This document shows, one piece after another, positions 23,117 through 35,354 of a stretch of DNA of 64,000 nucleotides; position 1 is the stretch's first letter, and the number at the start of each line of letters is the position of its first letter. The DNA is from Antennarius striatus (Eukaryota; Chordata; Actinopteri; Lophiiformes; Antennariidae), in the NCBI RefSeq assembly GCF_040054535.1, contig NC_090779.1, forward strand, positions 22,376,501 to 22,440,500, given 5' to 3'. The notes below the pieces were generated by a model, which was not told where the DNA came from, searched no databases, and saw only the letters and a list, made by a program, of their open reading frames with translations. The translations under genes and the position numbers were made by a program.

Positions 23117-23142
23117 CTTGGTCACATGATCATGTGACCAAG
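23117..23142. promoter_or_regulatory. 26-bp perfect palindrome with paired M-box/E-box sites
   Basis: The half CTTGGTCACATGA is followed without spacer by its exact reverse complement. It holds two GTCACATGA motifs, a form bound by MiT/TFE-type bHLH-ZIP factors (TCATGTGAC). The palindrome is seen directly; the regulatory role is inferred. Confidence 0.5.
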
Positions 23143-23826
23143 TGATGTGATCCTACATGCTAATGGCCTTGGTCAAATTTTAAACATGCTGTGAAATTCT
23201 TTTATTTCGGGTTAAAAAAAAAAGATCTCCTTGTTTCCAGCAGCAACATGTGTCCTTCTTTACTAAAGGGACGTGATGTGGAGGGGTGGTAGAGGAGATT
23301 AACTTCACTGCCTGCTCTCTGCAGGCCTCCTCTGCCGTAGATAGCGTTTAGCATTTCGACGGTTAGCTTTCAAACAGCCCTGTCACTTTCCCACCCCACA
23401 GTCTTTCATCTGGGATCCTTGGCTGACCACGCTCAAACCCACCGTGGCTTACTTTCCTCTCCACGCTCATGCTGGTTTTCCTTCTGGCCTCCTCTCCACC
23501 TTGAATCTGTGGGACTCATCCCTCCACTCTGAGCGCCGAGGAAGAGGAGCACGATGAATAAACATGAAATGACTCACGAAGAGAAGGAGCTGCCTTTAAT
23601 TGCTCAACTGAGAGCAATATTTGTAAAAGCAACACGGCCATTATCACAGCATTCGGGTTTTTGTGCAGCCGAACGCTGATAATAGATCCTCTTTCAAACA
23701 TGTGGCAGATTTTAGAAAGGCTACTGAAGACATCCAGTCTGAGGAGCGTCCCGGACCAAAACCACGTTTATCTGAAGCACGAATCTGTTTGATAGCCTGA
23801 AAGCAGTGAAACATTAGCAGAAGCAG

Positions 23827-24580
23827 CTCCTCATGTTAGCATGTCTGCAGCAGCAGTTCCTCATGTTAGCATGTCTGCAGAAACTGCAGCTCATGTTAGC
23901 ATGTCTGCAGCAGCAGCACCTCATGTTAGCATGTCTGCAGCAGCAGCACCTCATGTTAGCATGTCTGCAGCTGCACCTCATGTTAGCATGTCTGCAGCAG
24001 CAGCACCTCATGTTAGCATGTCTGCAGCGGCACCTCATGTTAGCATGTCTGCAGCTGCACCTCAGTTAGCATGTCTGCAGCAGCAGCTCCTCAAGTTAGC
24101 ATGTCTGCAGCAGCACCTCATGTTAGCATGTCTGCAGCGGCACCTGATGTTAGCATGTCTGCAGCGGTCCCTGATGTTAGCATGTCAGCAGCGGCATCTG
24201 ATGTTAGCATGTCTGCAGAAACTGCAGTTCATGTTAGCATGTCTGCAGCGGCACCTCATGTTAGCATGTCTGCAGAAACTGCAGTTCATGTTAGCATGTC
24301 TGCAGCAGCAGCTCCTCATGTTAGCATGTCAGCAGCAGCAGCACCTCATGTTAGCATGTCAGCAGCGGCACCTCATGTTAGCATGTCAGCAGCACCTCAT
24401 GTTAGCATGTCAGCAGCAGCACCTCATGTTAGCATGTCAGCAGCAGCACCTCATGTTAGCATGTCAGCAGCGGCAGCACCTCATGTTAGCATGTCAGCAG
24501 CGGCACCTCATGTTAGCATGTCAGCAGCGGCACCTCATGTTAGCATGTCAGCAGCTCCTCATGTTAGCATGTCTGCAGGA
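23827..24580. repeat. Minisatellite of about 27 units, 24-36 bp each
   Basis: The unit is CATGTTAGCATGTCTGCAGC plus a variable (AGC/GGC)n ACCT part. About 27 TTAGCATGTC motifs can be counted. Length variation is mostly in steps of 3 bp, from the embedded CAG-type trinucleotide, so long frames stay open on both strands; one 1-bp loss near 24064 shifts frame. Left units read GTCTGCAG and right units GTCAGCAG, which shows separate local expansions. The His-Val-Ser-Met-Ser-Ala peptide frames are by-products: they have no flanking gene structure. Confidence 0.95.
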
Positions 24581-24599
24581 AATGCAGCTAACTGCAGTG

Positions 24600-24700
24600 G
24601 GCGAATGCTATCTCCAGCTGCTGCAGACAAGCTAATGCTATCTCCAGCTGCTGTAGACATGCTAATGCTATCTACAGCTCTTGTGGGTGTACTAATGTTA
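24600..24700. repeat. Inverted-orientation tail of the minisatellite
   Basis: Three units of CTGCTGCAGACAAGCTAATG type occur at about 31-33-bp spacing. They resemble the reverse complement of the main minisatellite unit (CTGCTGCAGACATGCTAACA), so the array seems to be followed by a short inverted block. Confidence 0.6.
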
Positions 24701-24744
24701 GCTGAAGTTGCTTTCAGTCTATCAAACCTTCTCTTCATCTCTTA

Positions 24745-25350
24745 GATATTTTTACATCGCGCTTCAAAGCGGTGATGTAATTGTCAGTGTTTGTGTGTTT
24801 GTTAGTTAGTCCACCAAATATCTTCACAACCGTTGCAGATAGAAAGATGAAACACAAAGCACGTTACTCAGGCAGCAAAGGGGATGAAAATGAGATGATG
24901 ACCTTGACCTTGAGAAAAGTAGGTTAAGGTCAAATTTAAACTTTTGTACACTCAGGAACCGGATGAGATGGAAAGATGGGGGGAAGGCCATTGTGAGTAA
25001 GACCATAGATCAGAGCTAGTGCTTTGATCTATGGTCTGAGATATTTTCTATCCCGAGATATTTTTGCACATATCATAGGAACCGGATATGATAGAAAGAA
25101 GAAAACAAAAAGTGTCATATTCAGAGAGGCAAGGGGATGAGAATCAGATCACAACCTTGACCTTGAAAAACTAGGTCAAGGTCACATTTTCACTTTTATA
25201 CTTTTTTAGGAACACATCTCTGAAACCTCACGACACATAAAATGCACCAGTTACATATTGGATCATTGGTCTTTTATTAAATAACCCTGACCTAAATAAG
25301 TAGAATTTTGAATTCAAGGGTGTTGCAGTCTCTGACTGCCTAGTGAGTGC
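24745..25350 (+). mobile_element. Non-coding fish interspersed repeat with internal duplication
   Basis: Landmarks are ACATCGCGCTTCAAAGCGGT, CCAAATATCTTCACAACCGT, two GATGACCTTGACCTTGA-like blocks each followed by AGGTCAAGGTCA-type sequence (about 24896-24932 and 25148-25183), and an end with GTTGCAGTCTCTGACTGCCT. Its two halves repeat the same order (AGGAACCGGAT, then GATAGAAAGA or GATGGAAAGA). A 13-bp perfect hairpin (AGACCATAGATCA, 25000-25012 and 25025-25037) lies in the middle. The form is known from many fish genomes; I do not name the family. There is no protein. Confidence 0.65.
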
Positions 25351-25739
25351 CTGTCTTTTTGTTGCCCTCTATTGTTTATTATTTCTACGTTTTCTGAACC
25401 CGGTCCTGTCCTGACGTTCCATCAGTTTTGTCCCCTAATTCCACGTTGAGTAAACTATGCAGCATTCTTCTTAAAGCATCAGACGAGGTACCGCTGATAC
25501 CGGTATGGTATGGGTTCAACAGCCGTGGGGCTCTTTGCAAAATCTCCTGGTTTTAAATCACAACAAACAGCATTAGTCAGTCGCTGAATCTCATTCCTGC
25601 GTTCTGTGGATTCACCTGCGCTCATCCTTCCATGTCTTCCTCCTAATCTTCCCCCTTTGCTCTCTCAGGTAGGGGTGACCTTCATTTCCAGCTGCTGCCA
25701 GCTCGCTGACCCTTCATGCATCTGTCACCAGCCGGTCCT

Positions 25740-26240
25740 GGCTGGCCTAGCATTCTCACTCCATAATTAATTGCCCAGCATGCTTTCAAAAAAAATAAAG
25801 GACAACCGATATTTGATGACAACTATCATATTAACAAGAAGCAGCTGGACATTGTAAAGTAGAGGTGATAATTAAATATGATCTTGGCGGGACTAAATTG
25901 GTCAGTTGGAGGATTAACTGTGGAATGAGTCACACTCCGGCTCCTTCGTTAGGATTAAATGGCGCTCGACATGCAGCAATCTCATCCAGGAACAAAAAGT
26001 ACAGTGAAAACGCATTACAGGTGCACTAAGTGGCTCTGCACAGTTTCCATTATTCCTCAGCTACTGTTGGCTGAAGTTCATTTCAAATCCAAATCTGTAT
26101 GAGAAAGCTGCATGGGCGAGCTGACAAATGGCACCGGCACCTTCAATTTGCACAGAAATGAAGCTTCGACTCATCTTTGATTTGTCAGCGCCTGAAAGAT
26201 CTTTGAGTCGTCTTTTCATCATAAATGGAGGGTGTTGGTG
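25740..26240. promoter_or_regulatory. Candidate conserved non-coding element
   Basis: This 500-bp stretch has low simple-repeat content and a dense mix of AT-core sites (ATAATTAATTG, GATAATTAAATATG, GGATTAAATGG). It also contains a 10-bp inverted repeat GCTGACAAAT/ATTTGTCAGC (26120-26129 and 26180-26189). It looks like a developmental enhancer by texture only; no alignment was possible. Confidence 0.3.
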
Positions 26241-26622
26241 GGGGGTTGGCCTAAACATCGCCGTCACATCGACTGATGCCATCTTCCCTCTGAAGTGTTA
26301 GAATTGATAGCATTTTGATAGCGACGTGTGCCAGACCCAATTACCAAAGCAAGAAATAAATTAGCCTCCCCACTCTCTTCTGCTGCCAGCGCAAACCTCC
26401 AGAAGAAAGCGTCTGATTAAGATTTTCCCCGGATAGGAATCAAGGTGACCCCTCACTCTTGTCGGCTCTGAAACTTGCCTCTGGAGTGGGGGTGGGGAGG
26501 CTGGATGCTGGGTTGTGTGTGAAGTCTGGCCAGTGGGCTGAGAAAAGTGAGCTGCCTCCAGTGGGCAGGTAGCATCACGTCTCCATGGCGGCGTGTCACC
26601 TCGTCAGTGCAGATGCCATTGC

Positions 26623-26625
<3 letters not shown>

Positions 26626-26657
<32 letters not shown>
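26626..26657. repeat. (GT)16 microsatellite
   Basis: Perfect dinucleotide tract. Confidence 0.97.
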
Positions 26658-26658
<1 letters not shown>

Positions 26659-28290
26659 TAAGAGTCATTGTGTTCAGTGGGTCAGAGTTCAGGAACCTCT
26701 CTTGCACAAGAGGATCTCTGGACTACGTACGGTGCGTGCTGATTGGTCGATTGCGAGCTAAACTGATGTCAGCCTCTGTTGAATATAAACAGCTGAACTG
26801 TAAGAAATATAAACAAAGGCTTTTGATTTGACATTTGAAGTAAACAGACAAACGTCAGTCACGTATTTGTTGTTATATGTTACAGACGAGTGATGTTGCT
26901 ATAGCAACCACAGGCTACTTTATGCCGGTTCTGCATTCCTATTGGCGGATGCAAATAGTTATATTAAAAAAAAATTTAGTCATCAAGGGATTCTTTTATT
27001 TAGTGTTTCAATGTGATGTCGAAATATTAAAACATTTCTGTGCAGTTAGGTAAATCTGCAGGCAGAATGTGCTCTAAAATAAGAATAGCAGCATTAGATC
27101 TGGAGGAAACATATGCTGTCCTTATTATCTCTGGCATCTGTTGAAATGTGTTGGCAGCTGGAAGTGGACATGGGGATGGCAGCGCTGCTGGAGGTTGGGT
27201 ATCTGTCTCTGGGGGTGTCTGTCTCAATCAATACTAGAAGTCAGGGAGACTTCTGTAAGGAAAATCATCTCCCTAAATACCTGAGACCGTTAGCGTGAAG
27301 CTAACGTGTCTTTTATTGCGATGACTGTTATTTTAAAAATTAATTCTTACATGAAATGGTTCTAATAATAGACATCCATCACTTAACAGGTGACGCACAC
27401 ACTATTTACCTCTGATCATGGTTGATGCCTTTTTTTATTTGTGTTAGCTGCCTTGTATATTAACGAAACAGCAGCTTCGATGTCAGTTCAGCGGTTGTTT
27501 TTGTGTGTTATTTCATAAAAATGTAGACGGAAAATTCCCTGTAATGGAATATATGATGAGACTTTCTTTCTATTTATCAAACTTAGAGAGTTTAAATACA
27601 TCCAAGAGTTGTTGTGTAACCATGACAACTAAAAGCTGCATGCGTTTGAAGTTTTAAAACTAGTCCCCGTCGACTTTAGTTGTTCAGGAGAAAACCTGAG
27701 CTTCAGAATTTATTTTTGTAGGATAAAAATCCCTTCGACTTTTCTTCAGTTATTTCTTTCCATATAAAATGACTGAATTTTCTACTTTGGCTCCTTTAAC
27801 AACCACCAAAGTGCGTTTGATGACATTTGAAGGTATTTTTTTTTAACCCATCTGAGAGAAAGATGTCATCAAGGATCGATTAGCTGGCGGACACTGTCTG
27901 ACGATAACGCTGGATGTCAGCAAGGCCTCCCGTCTTTATTACACTTCATAATGAGCGGATGTTATGAAAATGAAATCATGTCTTTGTCAGCATCATGTCC
28001 TTGTCTGTGCTCAATGAGGTGACCATGGTGGCCTTTCAGTAGCCTATGATCCAAGAGGGAACCATTAAAACGTGTTCACACAGCAACCGTTAAAGTTAGC
28101 GAGGATCTAGTTAAATGCCAGCGGCTCCGTCGCTCCTCATCTGCGGACCGACGGACCGTTTTACTGTGGCGGTGGCAGGAATACTGCCAGAGATACAGCC
28201 GTAACCTTACAGACTGACATTTTGCTATGACTGCTGCTCGCTCACATTTGTGGATGCAAATGTCTGAGGTGTTTCTAAGGTAACGTTAAT
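26658..28290. other. Non-coding, no feature recognised
   Basis: Mostly unique-looking sequence with no supportable exon or repeat family. Confidence 0.4.
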
Positions 28291-28299
28291 ACTTTTTAA

Positions 28300-28345
28300 G
28301 ATAACCTGAGGTATTTTATTGATCCCCATTGGAAGATTTGTCACT
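28300..28345 (-). mobile_element. LINE/SINE 3' tail fragment, antisense
   Basis: GGTATTTTATTGATCCCCAT followed by TGGAAGATTTGTCACT is the reverse complement of the common fish retroposon tail (caattTCCCCATTGGGGATCAATAAAG type). Only the tail is recognisable. Confidence 0.55.
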
Positions 28346-28514
28346 CAGTGCGGTATCAACTTGAGCCATCTGGGAAAAAACGTGTTGAATACAAGCACAA
28401 ATAAAACCTGCAATAAAAGTGTAAAATAGGCCCGAACGGCAAATATGTGATAAACCAGAGAAAACAGATGCAGATTGGAGAGATTTGTCGTATTTGGTTG
28501 TGTTACTGTTGAGA

Positions 28515-28710
28515 GAGCAGAATTAATACGGCTAAAAGGAGCAGTTCAGCCAAAAAGGGATGTTTCATTTCTTCACCCTCATGATGCAGTGTCTCCTAAA
28601 AACACCAGAAGAAGATGGGACGTCTTTAAAACAGGCCCCAATTTCGTACTTTTCTACGGGCACAAATATGGACACAAATGTTCAGAATTGAAACAGAACA
28701 CGAAAAAGTC
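28515..28710. repeat. Old copy of a dispersed fish repeat (GGAGCAGTTC... family)
   Basis: AAAAGGAGCAGTTCAGCCAA, then CTTCACCCTCATGATGCAGT and TCCTAAAAACACCAGAAGAA, follow the order of a dispersed repeat whose other decayed copies lie near 34.11-34.43, 35.36-35.50, 48.36-48.60, 55.59-55.74 and 58.26-58.44 kb. Identity is low, and the family is not named. Confidence 0.45.
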
Positions 28711-31710
28711 AACTTTCTCGAATTTTTAAAACTTTTTAAAATCTTTTAAATGCTCATAAAAAGCCAATATTCTCAGTCCTGAGGTTAAGTCAGTTTGGGA
28801 TCTCCTGGGGGGTGGCCGGTAAAGCTTCACTAATAATGGTGAGCGTGTCTGGATCTTCTCCGGTGTGAACACACTCAGCCTTGAAGACTTTTACTCCCTG
28901 CTTCCCTTCATCAGCTTGTTTTTGGGAGTGTTTTTCTGTTGAATCTTTAGTTTTCCAACTTTCCTGCGTCTGCAGTCTGGATATTAATCCCGGTGCTCGC
29001 GATCCGCCCGCGGCTCGGATCTGTCTTCTGAAATGCAGATCTGTGGAGGTGTCATCATAGCTCTGTGTCTTAGGTGTCTGGCTCTGCCCCCCAGCCTCCC
29101 TGTCTTTTCACGCCGGCCTGATGACATGCATTATTCCTCCGTGACTCATCCCAGCCTCAGCTGCCCAGTTTCGAACTCCTTCAACAGGAGATATTTTATG
29201 CCTCCGTCTGCAGAGCACATGTTTTCGTTTCTCCTGCCTCTCGTCTCTTTTGCGTGCCAAACACCTCGATAAGTTCTCGCCGTTTATTTCAGTCCTTGAC
29301 TGTTTTCCGCTGCTTCCCTTCTTCCACAGATCTGCCTTTACGGTTGTTGCACGCGGCCTGTAACTTCAGCAAATGACAGACCTCGGAGAAATGACATCAG
29401 CGTCGCAGCCGCATGCCCTTGTAAGAATGCCTAAATATTTACGGGCCCTCGTAACACATGCTAGATTCCCATTTGTTCAGCCTGTAGGTCCTGGATCCCA
29501 GTGCTGTGGTCGTCTCCTCCGCCTCCTGTCTGGGCCCATCCTGCGTCACCGACGCCTCCTTGAATCTGAGCCCTTTAATTACATTCATTAGCTTGAGTGG
29601 AAGTGGGGTTAGTTGGCTGTATTAGGAGGCTTCCGGTCTTCCCCTGCCGCCGCTCACTAACCCTCTGTCTGATAACAAGCTAAACAGACTGGATCCCCAA
29701 AACACACCAGAACCACCAGGAGATGCTCCTCCTTCCATCTCCTTTCAGTTTGATGTGGAGAAGTGTGCAGCGCTGCAGGAGCAGATTGAGGCGCTGTGGG
29801 GTGGAGGAGGTGGAGGAGGTGGGAGCGGCGGCTGCTGGTTGTTTACTGGTGGCGCGACCAGGCCTGAGCGGCCATTTATCTCCCGCCCCAGACCTCCATT
29901 AAGATCTGAGTAGTCCTCCCTGTTGATCTACGGTACAGCCACATGTCAGACCTCCTCCTCTTCCTCCTCCTCCACCTCCTCCTCCTCAGCCTGCTTTTAT
30001 ATTTAACCGGGTTCTGTTCTATTTCACCTCCCGTCCCTGTTTTCGTCTCGCCGTCAGCATGTCATCACGCATTCCTGGCTCTGTTGATTAATTAGTCACA
30101 TGGTGGAAAACATGAACTCCTGATTCCTCGCGTCTCCCCACCTTCAGAAAATAAATCACCCCCACCCCCTTCCTCCACTCCTCCACCAGCCTTGTGCTCA
30201 AACCACACATTTCTGCCGCACACAAGATGTCAACAAGACAAATCCCAGTTTCCAAAACCAAGCAGCGTTATTAGTCAGGATGTGATTCCAGCAGATTAAA
30301 AGGTCGGGATTAGAATGGGATGGAATTCCTCTCTCTCTCTCACCCCCCTCCTCCTGGACTCCTGCTGTGATTGTTTTCCTCTGGCTGAGGTTGGGGAGGC
30401 GAGTCACGGCGCAGGAAGCTCAGGCGTGTGACGGCATGACGGCTGTTTTTATAACATGCTAACCGTGGAATCTCCAGACTTCTGTAAAAGAGTTGTTGAC
30501 TCAAGTGAAACTTTGCGAAATCTTTGTGGAAAATCCGAAGTCATTACTTCTAAATTGGGCATTTTGTGAAGTTGTGCCCTTTTTTGTGTGTGTGTGTGTT
30601 GTGTAAAGCAAAACACCCAGAATGCCTTTCACTTCCAATAACGACAAAGATGGTTAGGAAAAAAAAACCAGAGACTGCTGACGTTAATGTTAATTTATAC
30701 CAGATTAACAGATTTGGACTGGTCCAGAGTACCAGCTGGGATGAAAACACCTGCATCCCGTCTTCAGGAGAGGCAGAATGAACTTTAGTAAAACGCTCTT
30801 ATTCATTTCCTCCGTCTTGTAAATTCAGCAGTTGAAGTATTTCCTGTTTAGAGGGAGGAAGTGAGATCTGATCACAAGCTTGTGACCGGAGACCCGTCGT
30901 ATCTCTTGGCATGACCAGCGTGAGCTCGCTTCCCGGGTGATGAGGAACTGGTGAGAGGTTCCTGAGTCGAGGGGTTTCGCCGCCTGGTGTTGGAACGCGG
31001 CCCCACCTGTAGTAATGGCATGCACCTCATGCTGCCTTGATGTTAATAACGGAAGCTAAGCGAGGCCCTGCATTTCAGGGCATTATTAGCAGCGGCGGAC
31101 CACCCGAGGAGCTCAGACAAATAAAAATCCCATTTCCTGTCTTTCCATTGGTGGCATTAAGAGCTCAGGACGGCGCTGTTGCCAGATTGCCAATGAAAAA
31201 GCCACTCAGTGTGTGAGCAGTTAAAGCTCTCCGAGCGCGGGAGGGCAAAGCCTTCCCTCTGTATTCCTCGCCCCAGCCAGCCTGATCGATTCTCTGTTTG
31301 CTCTGTCTTGACTGAGCTCCGGCTCACGCCGGGCCAAGGAAAAAGAATTTGGAGCTGACCGCTGCCGCCGCCGGCTCACACGGATGCACAAACACATACG
31401 TGTACGACGTGTGTCTTGAGCCTGGCGGGGCCGGACAGCGCATGCATGGATCCATGAATTCCTCATAACACAATCTGTTGGCTGATCAATAATTCAATTC
31501 TCTGTGTGAGCCGGCGTGTCTGGATCCAATCTCACCTGCCCCCCCCCCCCACGGCTCCTCCGGCCTCCCCCACAATATGGGTGTTGTGTCCTCCTCTGTA
31601 GTGTAGCTTTGGTTAGTTGTGCACACATGAAGGCTGACAGCCATTGTGGATTACAGAGCGTTCGTTATTTCCAGACGTCTCCTGTGTCTTTGTGACCACA
31701 GCTGTGTGTG

Positions 31711-31745
<35 letters not shown>

Positions 31746-33600
31746 GTCTACAGCTGGGAGCTTGTGTGTGTCTCCCTTCAGGCGGATCAACCAATCAGAG
31801 GCGTGGATCTCATTAAAACCTGGAGAGCCTGTGGAGGGGTCAGCGGTAGCGTTCTGATTCGTGAGCCTCGTCGGCCCATGTGTGGGCAGCAGTAGCAGCG
31901 GCGGTGATGGGGCGTCGCCTCATCAGCACGCCACTCATCCCTCGGCGGTCCACACACATTTGTCTTTTTACTACTTTTTCCCTCAAAAACTAATGACAGC
32001 ACGACACCGTGATTGTCGTTCTTAACAAAAGAGGTGTGACATCTAACACGACGGCGTCTGCAACTAGTGCGAGGTTTCACAAGCGCCTCAGGAAGTGATC
32101 TTCAAAACAATAAAACATGGTGGTAACAATCATTAGCTCTTCCTGTTATTAACAGGAGTCGATCTCATCCCCCGTTCTGAGGGGGAGCGGCTCCTGGACC
32201 GATTGATGAAGGCTTTCTTTAAGCCAGCAGCTAAAGGCTACTTCTTTCTTAATCTCCTGTACTCATTCTCAGGCATTCATTCATTTGTTGGTACCTGAGA
32301 GACCATGCGTGTTACCATGGCTACACCTTTCACAAACCACGTCTTTTTAATACCCGAGGAAACACCTGGTCAAACCGAAATCTGTCCAAAAGATGAAAAG
32401 TCGATGTGTTACATAGCCTCAAAGAGAAGCATTAGCATGTGTGCAGCTAACATTAGCATGTCTGCAGCCATCACTTCCATTAAAAATAGCCTCTGTGCTG
32501 CCAACTCTCCAGCTCCAGCTAATGGGAATTTTTATTGTGGTTCTTCTGGAGAACGTTGAGACCTGATAAAGGAGTCCGTCCTTCCTTGAACAGGATCCGT
32601 CAGACGGGCTTCAGCTGCAGCCCTCAGCCTCGTCTGACAGGCTGGAGGTCATCACAGGGATTCAACCCGACTCCCTTCGCCCCGCTGCCTCAGAACCGCT
32701 TCCAGTTCTGTTTTTATCTCCGAGCGTTTTATCTGCCGGTCGGTTTCCTCAGCCTCCCTCGCTGCACCACCGGGCCCCACCATCAGGAACTCATTCCCGG
32801 CTCCTGATTCCCATCAAACCAAGCAACCGTGACCTCCAGACGACTTCCAGCCGAGGTCAAAGTGTGAGGAGCCTCCTGAAGGTTCTACTCCTCGCCTCTC
32901 CTCCCTCTCACTTTAAAGCTCCTCCAGATTAAACGTCAGCAAACTTCCTCTTTGTTTCTCTGTCTCCTGCTTCTCCTGCTGATAACCACGCTATCTGAAA
33001 GTAGGCCCGGGCATCACTCCCCCCCCCCCGGCCTCCTCCTTCTTCTCTCCCCCGCTATGTTAGAGCGCATTGTATGTAATCTGTTGATGGGGAGGGGGGG
33101 GTGCTTTCTTTATTTTCTTACTTTCCTTTTCTTTCCCTGGGACGCTGGAGGAGGACGAGGGAGCGATTGTATTTAGAGGGGGGGGGGGGGGGGGGGAGTA
33201 TCTGCTGACTGTCACTTCCATTTAGCATACTGCCCTCAGCGGTCCCCCCCTTCTTCCAAACAGACCCAGTTTGAAGTAATCCAAGGTCCCCTTTTGTTCA
33301 CTGTCCGACCTTTGTAATCCACAAAGTTCCTGGCGTATTACGGGGCACTTTTCCTCCAGATCTAGTTTGTTTAGAGTTTTTTTTTGTGCGTCAGCTTTTG
33401 GCATCTTCCCCCTCGAGAGCAGAGAAGGATGAAATCACAGCAGTCCAAACGTCAACCCCCCCCATCCCCCCCAGGGCTCAATCAATTAATAAATCCTGAC
33501 ATTTATTGGAGAAAACAAATAAAAATGTTTAGTTTAGGGATTGTCTCGTATGCAGACTCTTGCATTTTGTGTTTGTTTACATATCATAGAGCGTCCTGAT
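28711..33600. other. Non-coding; short GT tract and pyrimidine-rich runs
   Basis: A (GT)n tract of about 33 bp lies at 31712-31744, a TCC-rich block at 29950-29990 and a 20-bp G run at 33178-33197. At 32430-32475 the motif CATTAGCATGTCTGCAGC appears. This is the same seed as the minisatellite at 23.8 kb, here in about two copies. No exon could be supported. Confidence 0.4.
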
Positions 33601-33689
33601 CCCCCGGACGGCGGCGCGCTGCCAAAAAAAACCCCCAACCCTCGGAGGGATTCGGTCGGCGCCTTTCCTAAAGGGCAACGCTGCACTTC

Positions 33690-33930
33690 TGCTTGTCGAA
33701 GTCTGTTTAGCAGAATAATCAGCGCTTTAATTAACAAACGACAGTTGAGAATATCAATTATAGCTTTCCTTTATCTGCAGTCGTGTCACACCAAGAAACA
33801 ATTATGACTGATTGTAAGGTTCTATTGTCTCTCGCTGGTGATAATTAGTTATGTTTTGCTTAGAAATCACACTTTTCTTCAGAAATAATTTCCCTCTATT
33901 GCCCCAACTTGCTTTTTTTTTTTTTTTTTA
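33690..33930. promoter_or_regulatory. Candidate conserved non-coding element
   Basis: AT-rich, low-repeat sequence with clustered homeodomain-like cores (CTTTAATTAAC, ATATCAATTATAGC, GATAATTAGTTATG) and a TTTATCTGCAG. It stands out from its CG-richer neighbours. The inference is from texture only. Confidence 0.3.
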
Positions 33931-34109
33931 CATTAATGAGTGGCCTTAAGCTGTAAATTACAAGTTGGTGGTTGAGTCGTTCGGCGGAGACGTGTTTTCC
34001 TTCAGGGATCGAAGCGTTTGCTCTCCTCATCCCAGTCCAGACATGCTCCTCGCTCAGCGACCAATCTCTGCACAGCGCCGGCTCAAATTAGACTCCTCTT
34101 TTTTAATGG

Positions 34110-34430
34110 AATAGTTGACACAACAATAAGAAGTCAATCATGATCTACTCGCTCGCATCGCATGGCGATGGGAAGTCAGGTGCAGTTTCTGGAGTCTTGC
34201 AGGAAAACAGCGAGGAAGACAAGCGAATGACTGGGTGCAGCGTCTACAGGGTGATTTAACACTTTTATTTTAAGACGAGTCCGTTTGACAGGCTTGCGCT
34301 GCGTATCAACTCGTTCAGCTTGGCCAGTTTTAGTGTTTAAGGTCCTGTGAGAGCCCTGATGGACGATGGATGCTCCTCGCCCTCCATAGAGACCTTCCAA
34401 ACTTGAAAAACTGGCTGCAGAGAACATGAA
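34110..34430. repeat. Old copy of the dispersed fish repeat
   Basis: ATGGAATAGTTGACACAAC, ATCATGATCTACTCGCTCGC, GATGGGAAGTCAGGTGCAGT and TTCTGGAGTCTTGCAGGAAA keep the landmark order of the family described at 28515. Confidence 0.5.
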
Positions 34431-35354
34431 CTACATAAAGAAGTAGCAGCTGAAATCGTCTCTGATCTAAGAGCGTCAGCAAGCGCTGATCTCATATTCA
34501 TGCGTTCAAGCTTTACACATTTGACAGTAAATGTGGTGACTGGCTTGTAGCTCGTCTCCATCTTCTTCAGATGTCCAGGAAAACCCTGCGATGCTGCTTT
34601 CCTCGCTGTCGGTAGACGAATAAACTTCCCTCCGCGTTGCGTCAGCCTGTAGGTGAACAGATAAGAACTGAAGTTTCATTTTTTCCCTCTAACACTCGTT
34701 CTCCCTCTGCGTCTGTTTCTGTTACTTCTCCACTTTGTCAGCGTTGCTCAGAAGTCCTCTTCTACTTCTTCTCCCGCTGGATTCCGGGCCTCTCCACCAG
34801 CCGGGTTAATGACATGGTTGTGGTCTTGGCTGTGGTCGCCGAGAAGCAAACAGATCTGCTCCTCAACCGCACCTTTCTGTCTGTTTTTGTGGGGTGATGG
34901 AGTGTTTGCTGTCATCTGGAGGTGTGCCATCATCACCCTCAGGACAGCGCTTTAGTTTCAGCTCCTCTTCTTCGTCTGTTCTGTCTCTTTCTGTTTTCTC
35001 TTCCACATGTTTTGGAAATCATTTGTCGTGCTTGATCGGCGCACAGACGCGACCGGTTTCTCTTCCAGTTACTTGCAGAGATGTTGGGATTTGCCAGTTG
35101 GCCCGTACAGAGCGGCTAAAGGGTGCAGTGGAGCCAATTATAGCGGTGGGTTTTGTGCGCGCTAAGTGTAGCGTAGCAGAAGTGGGTGTGATTGGTTTTT
35201 AATGGGACTGAGACACAGTCACAGATGTAAAGGCGTGCTGTGTTCGGCGATGGCGTTGGTCAGCGTGCGGTCGGCGAGTCAGCAGAGCGCATCTCCGACA
35301 TACGGCTGAGTCATCGCAGCTCCAACGCCAGAGTCAAAGTGCAACCGGACGCCG

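Noticed and set aside
23841-24745. 264- and 224-codon frames reading His-Val-Ser-Met-Ser-Ala repeats
   Set aside because: They are minisatellite by-products kept open by 3-bp length steps. Both strands and two frames are open, and there is no gene context.
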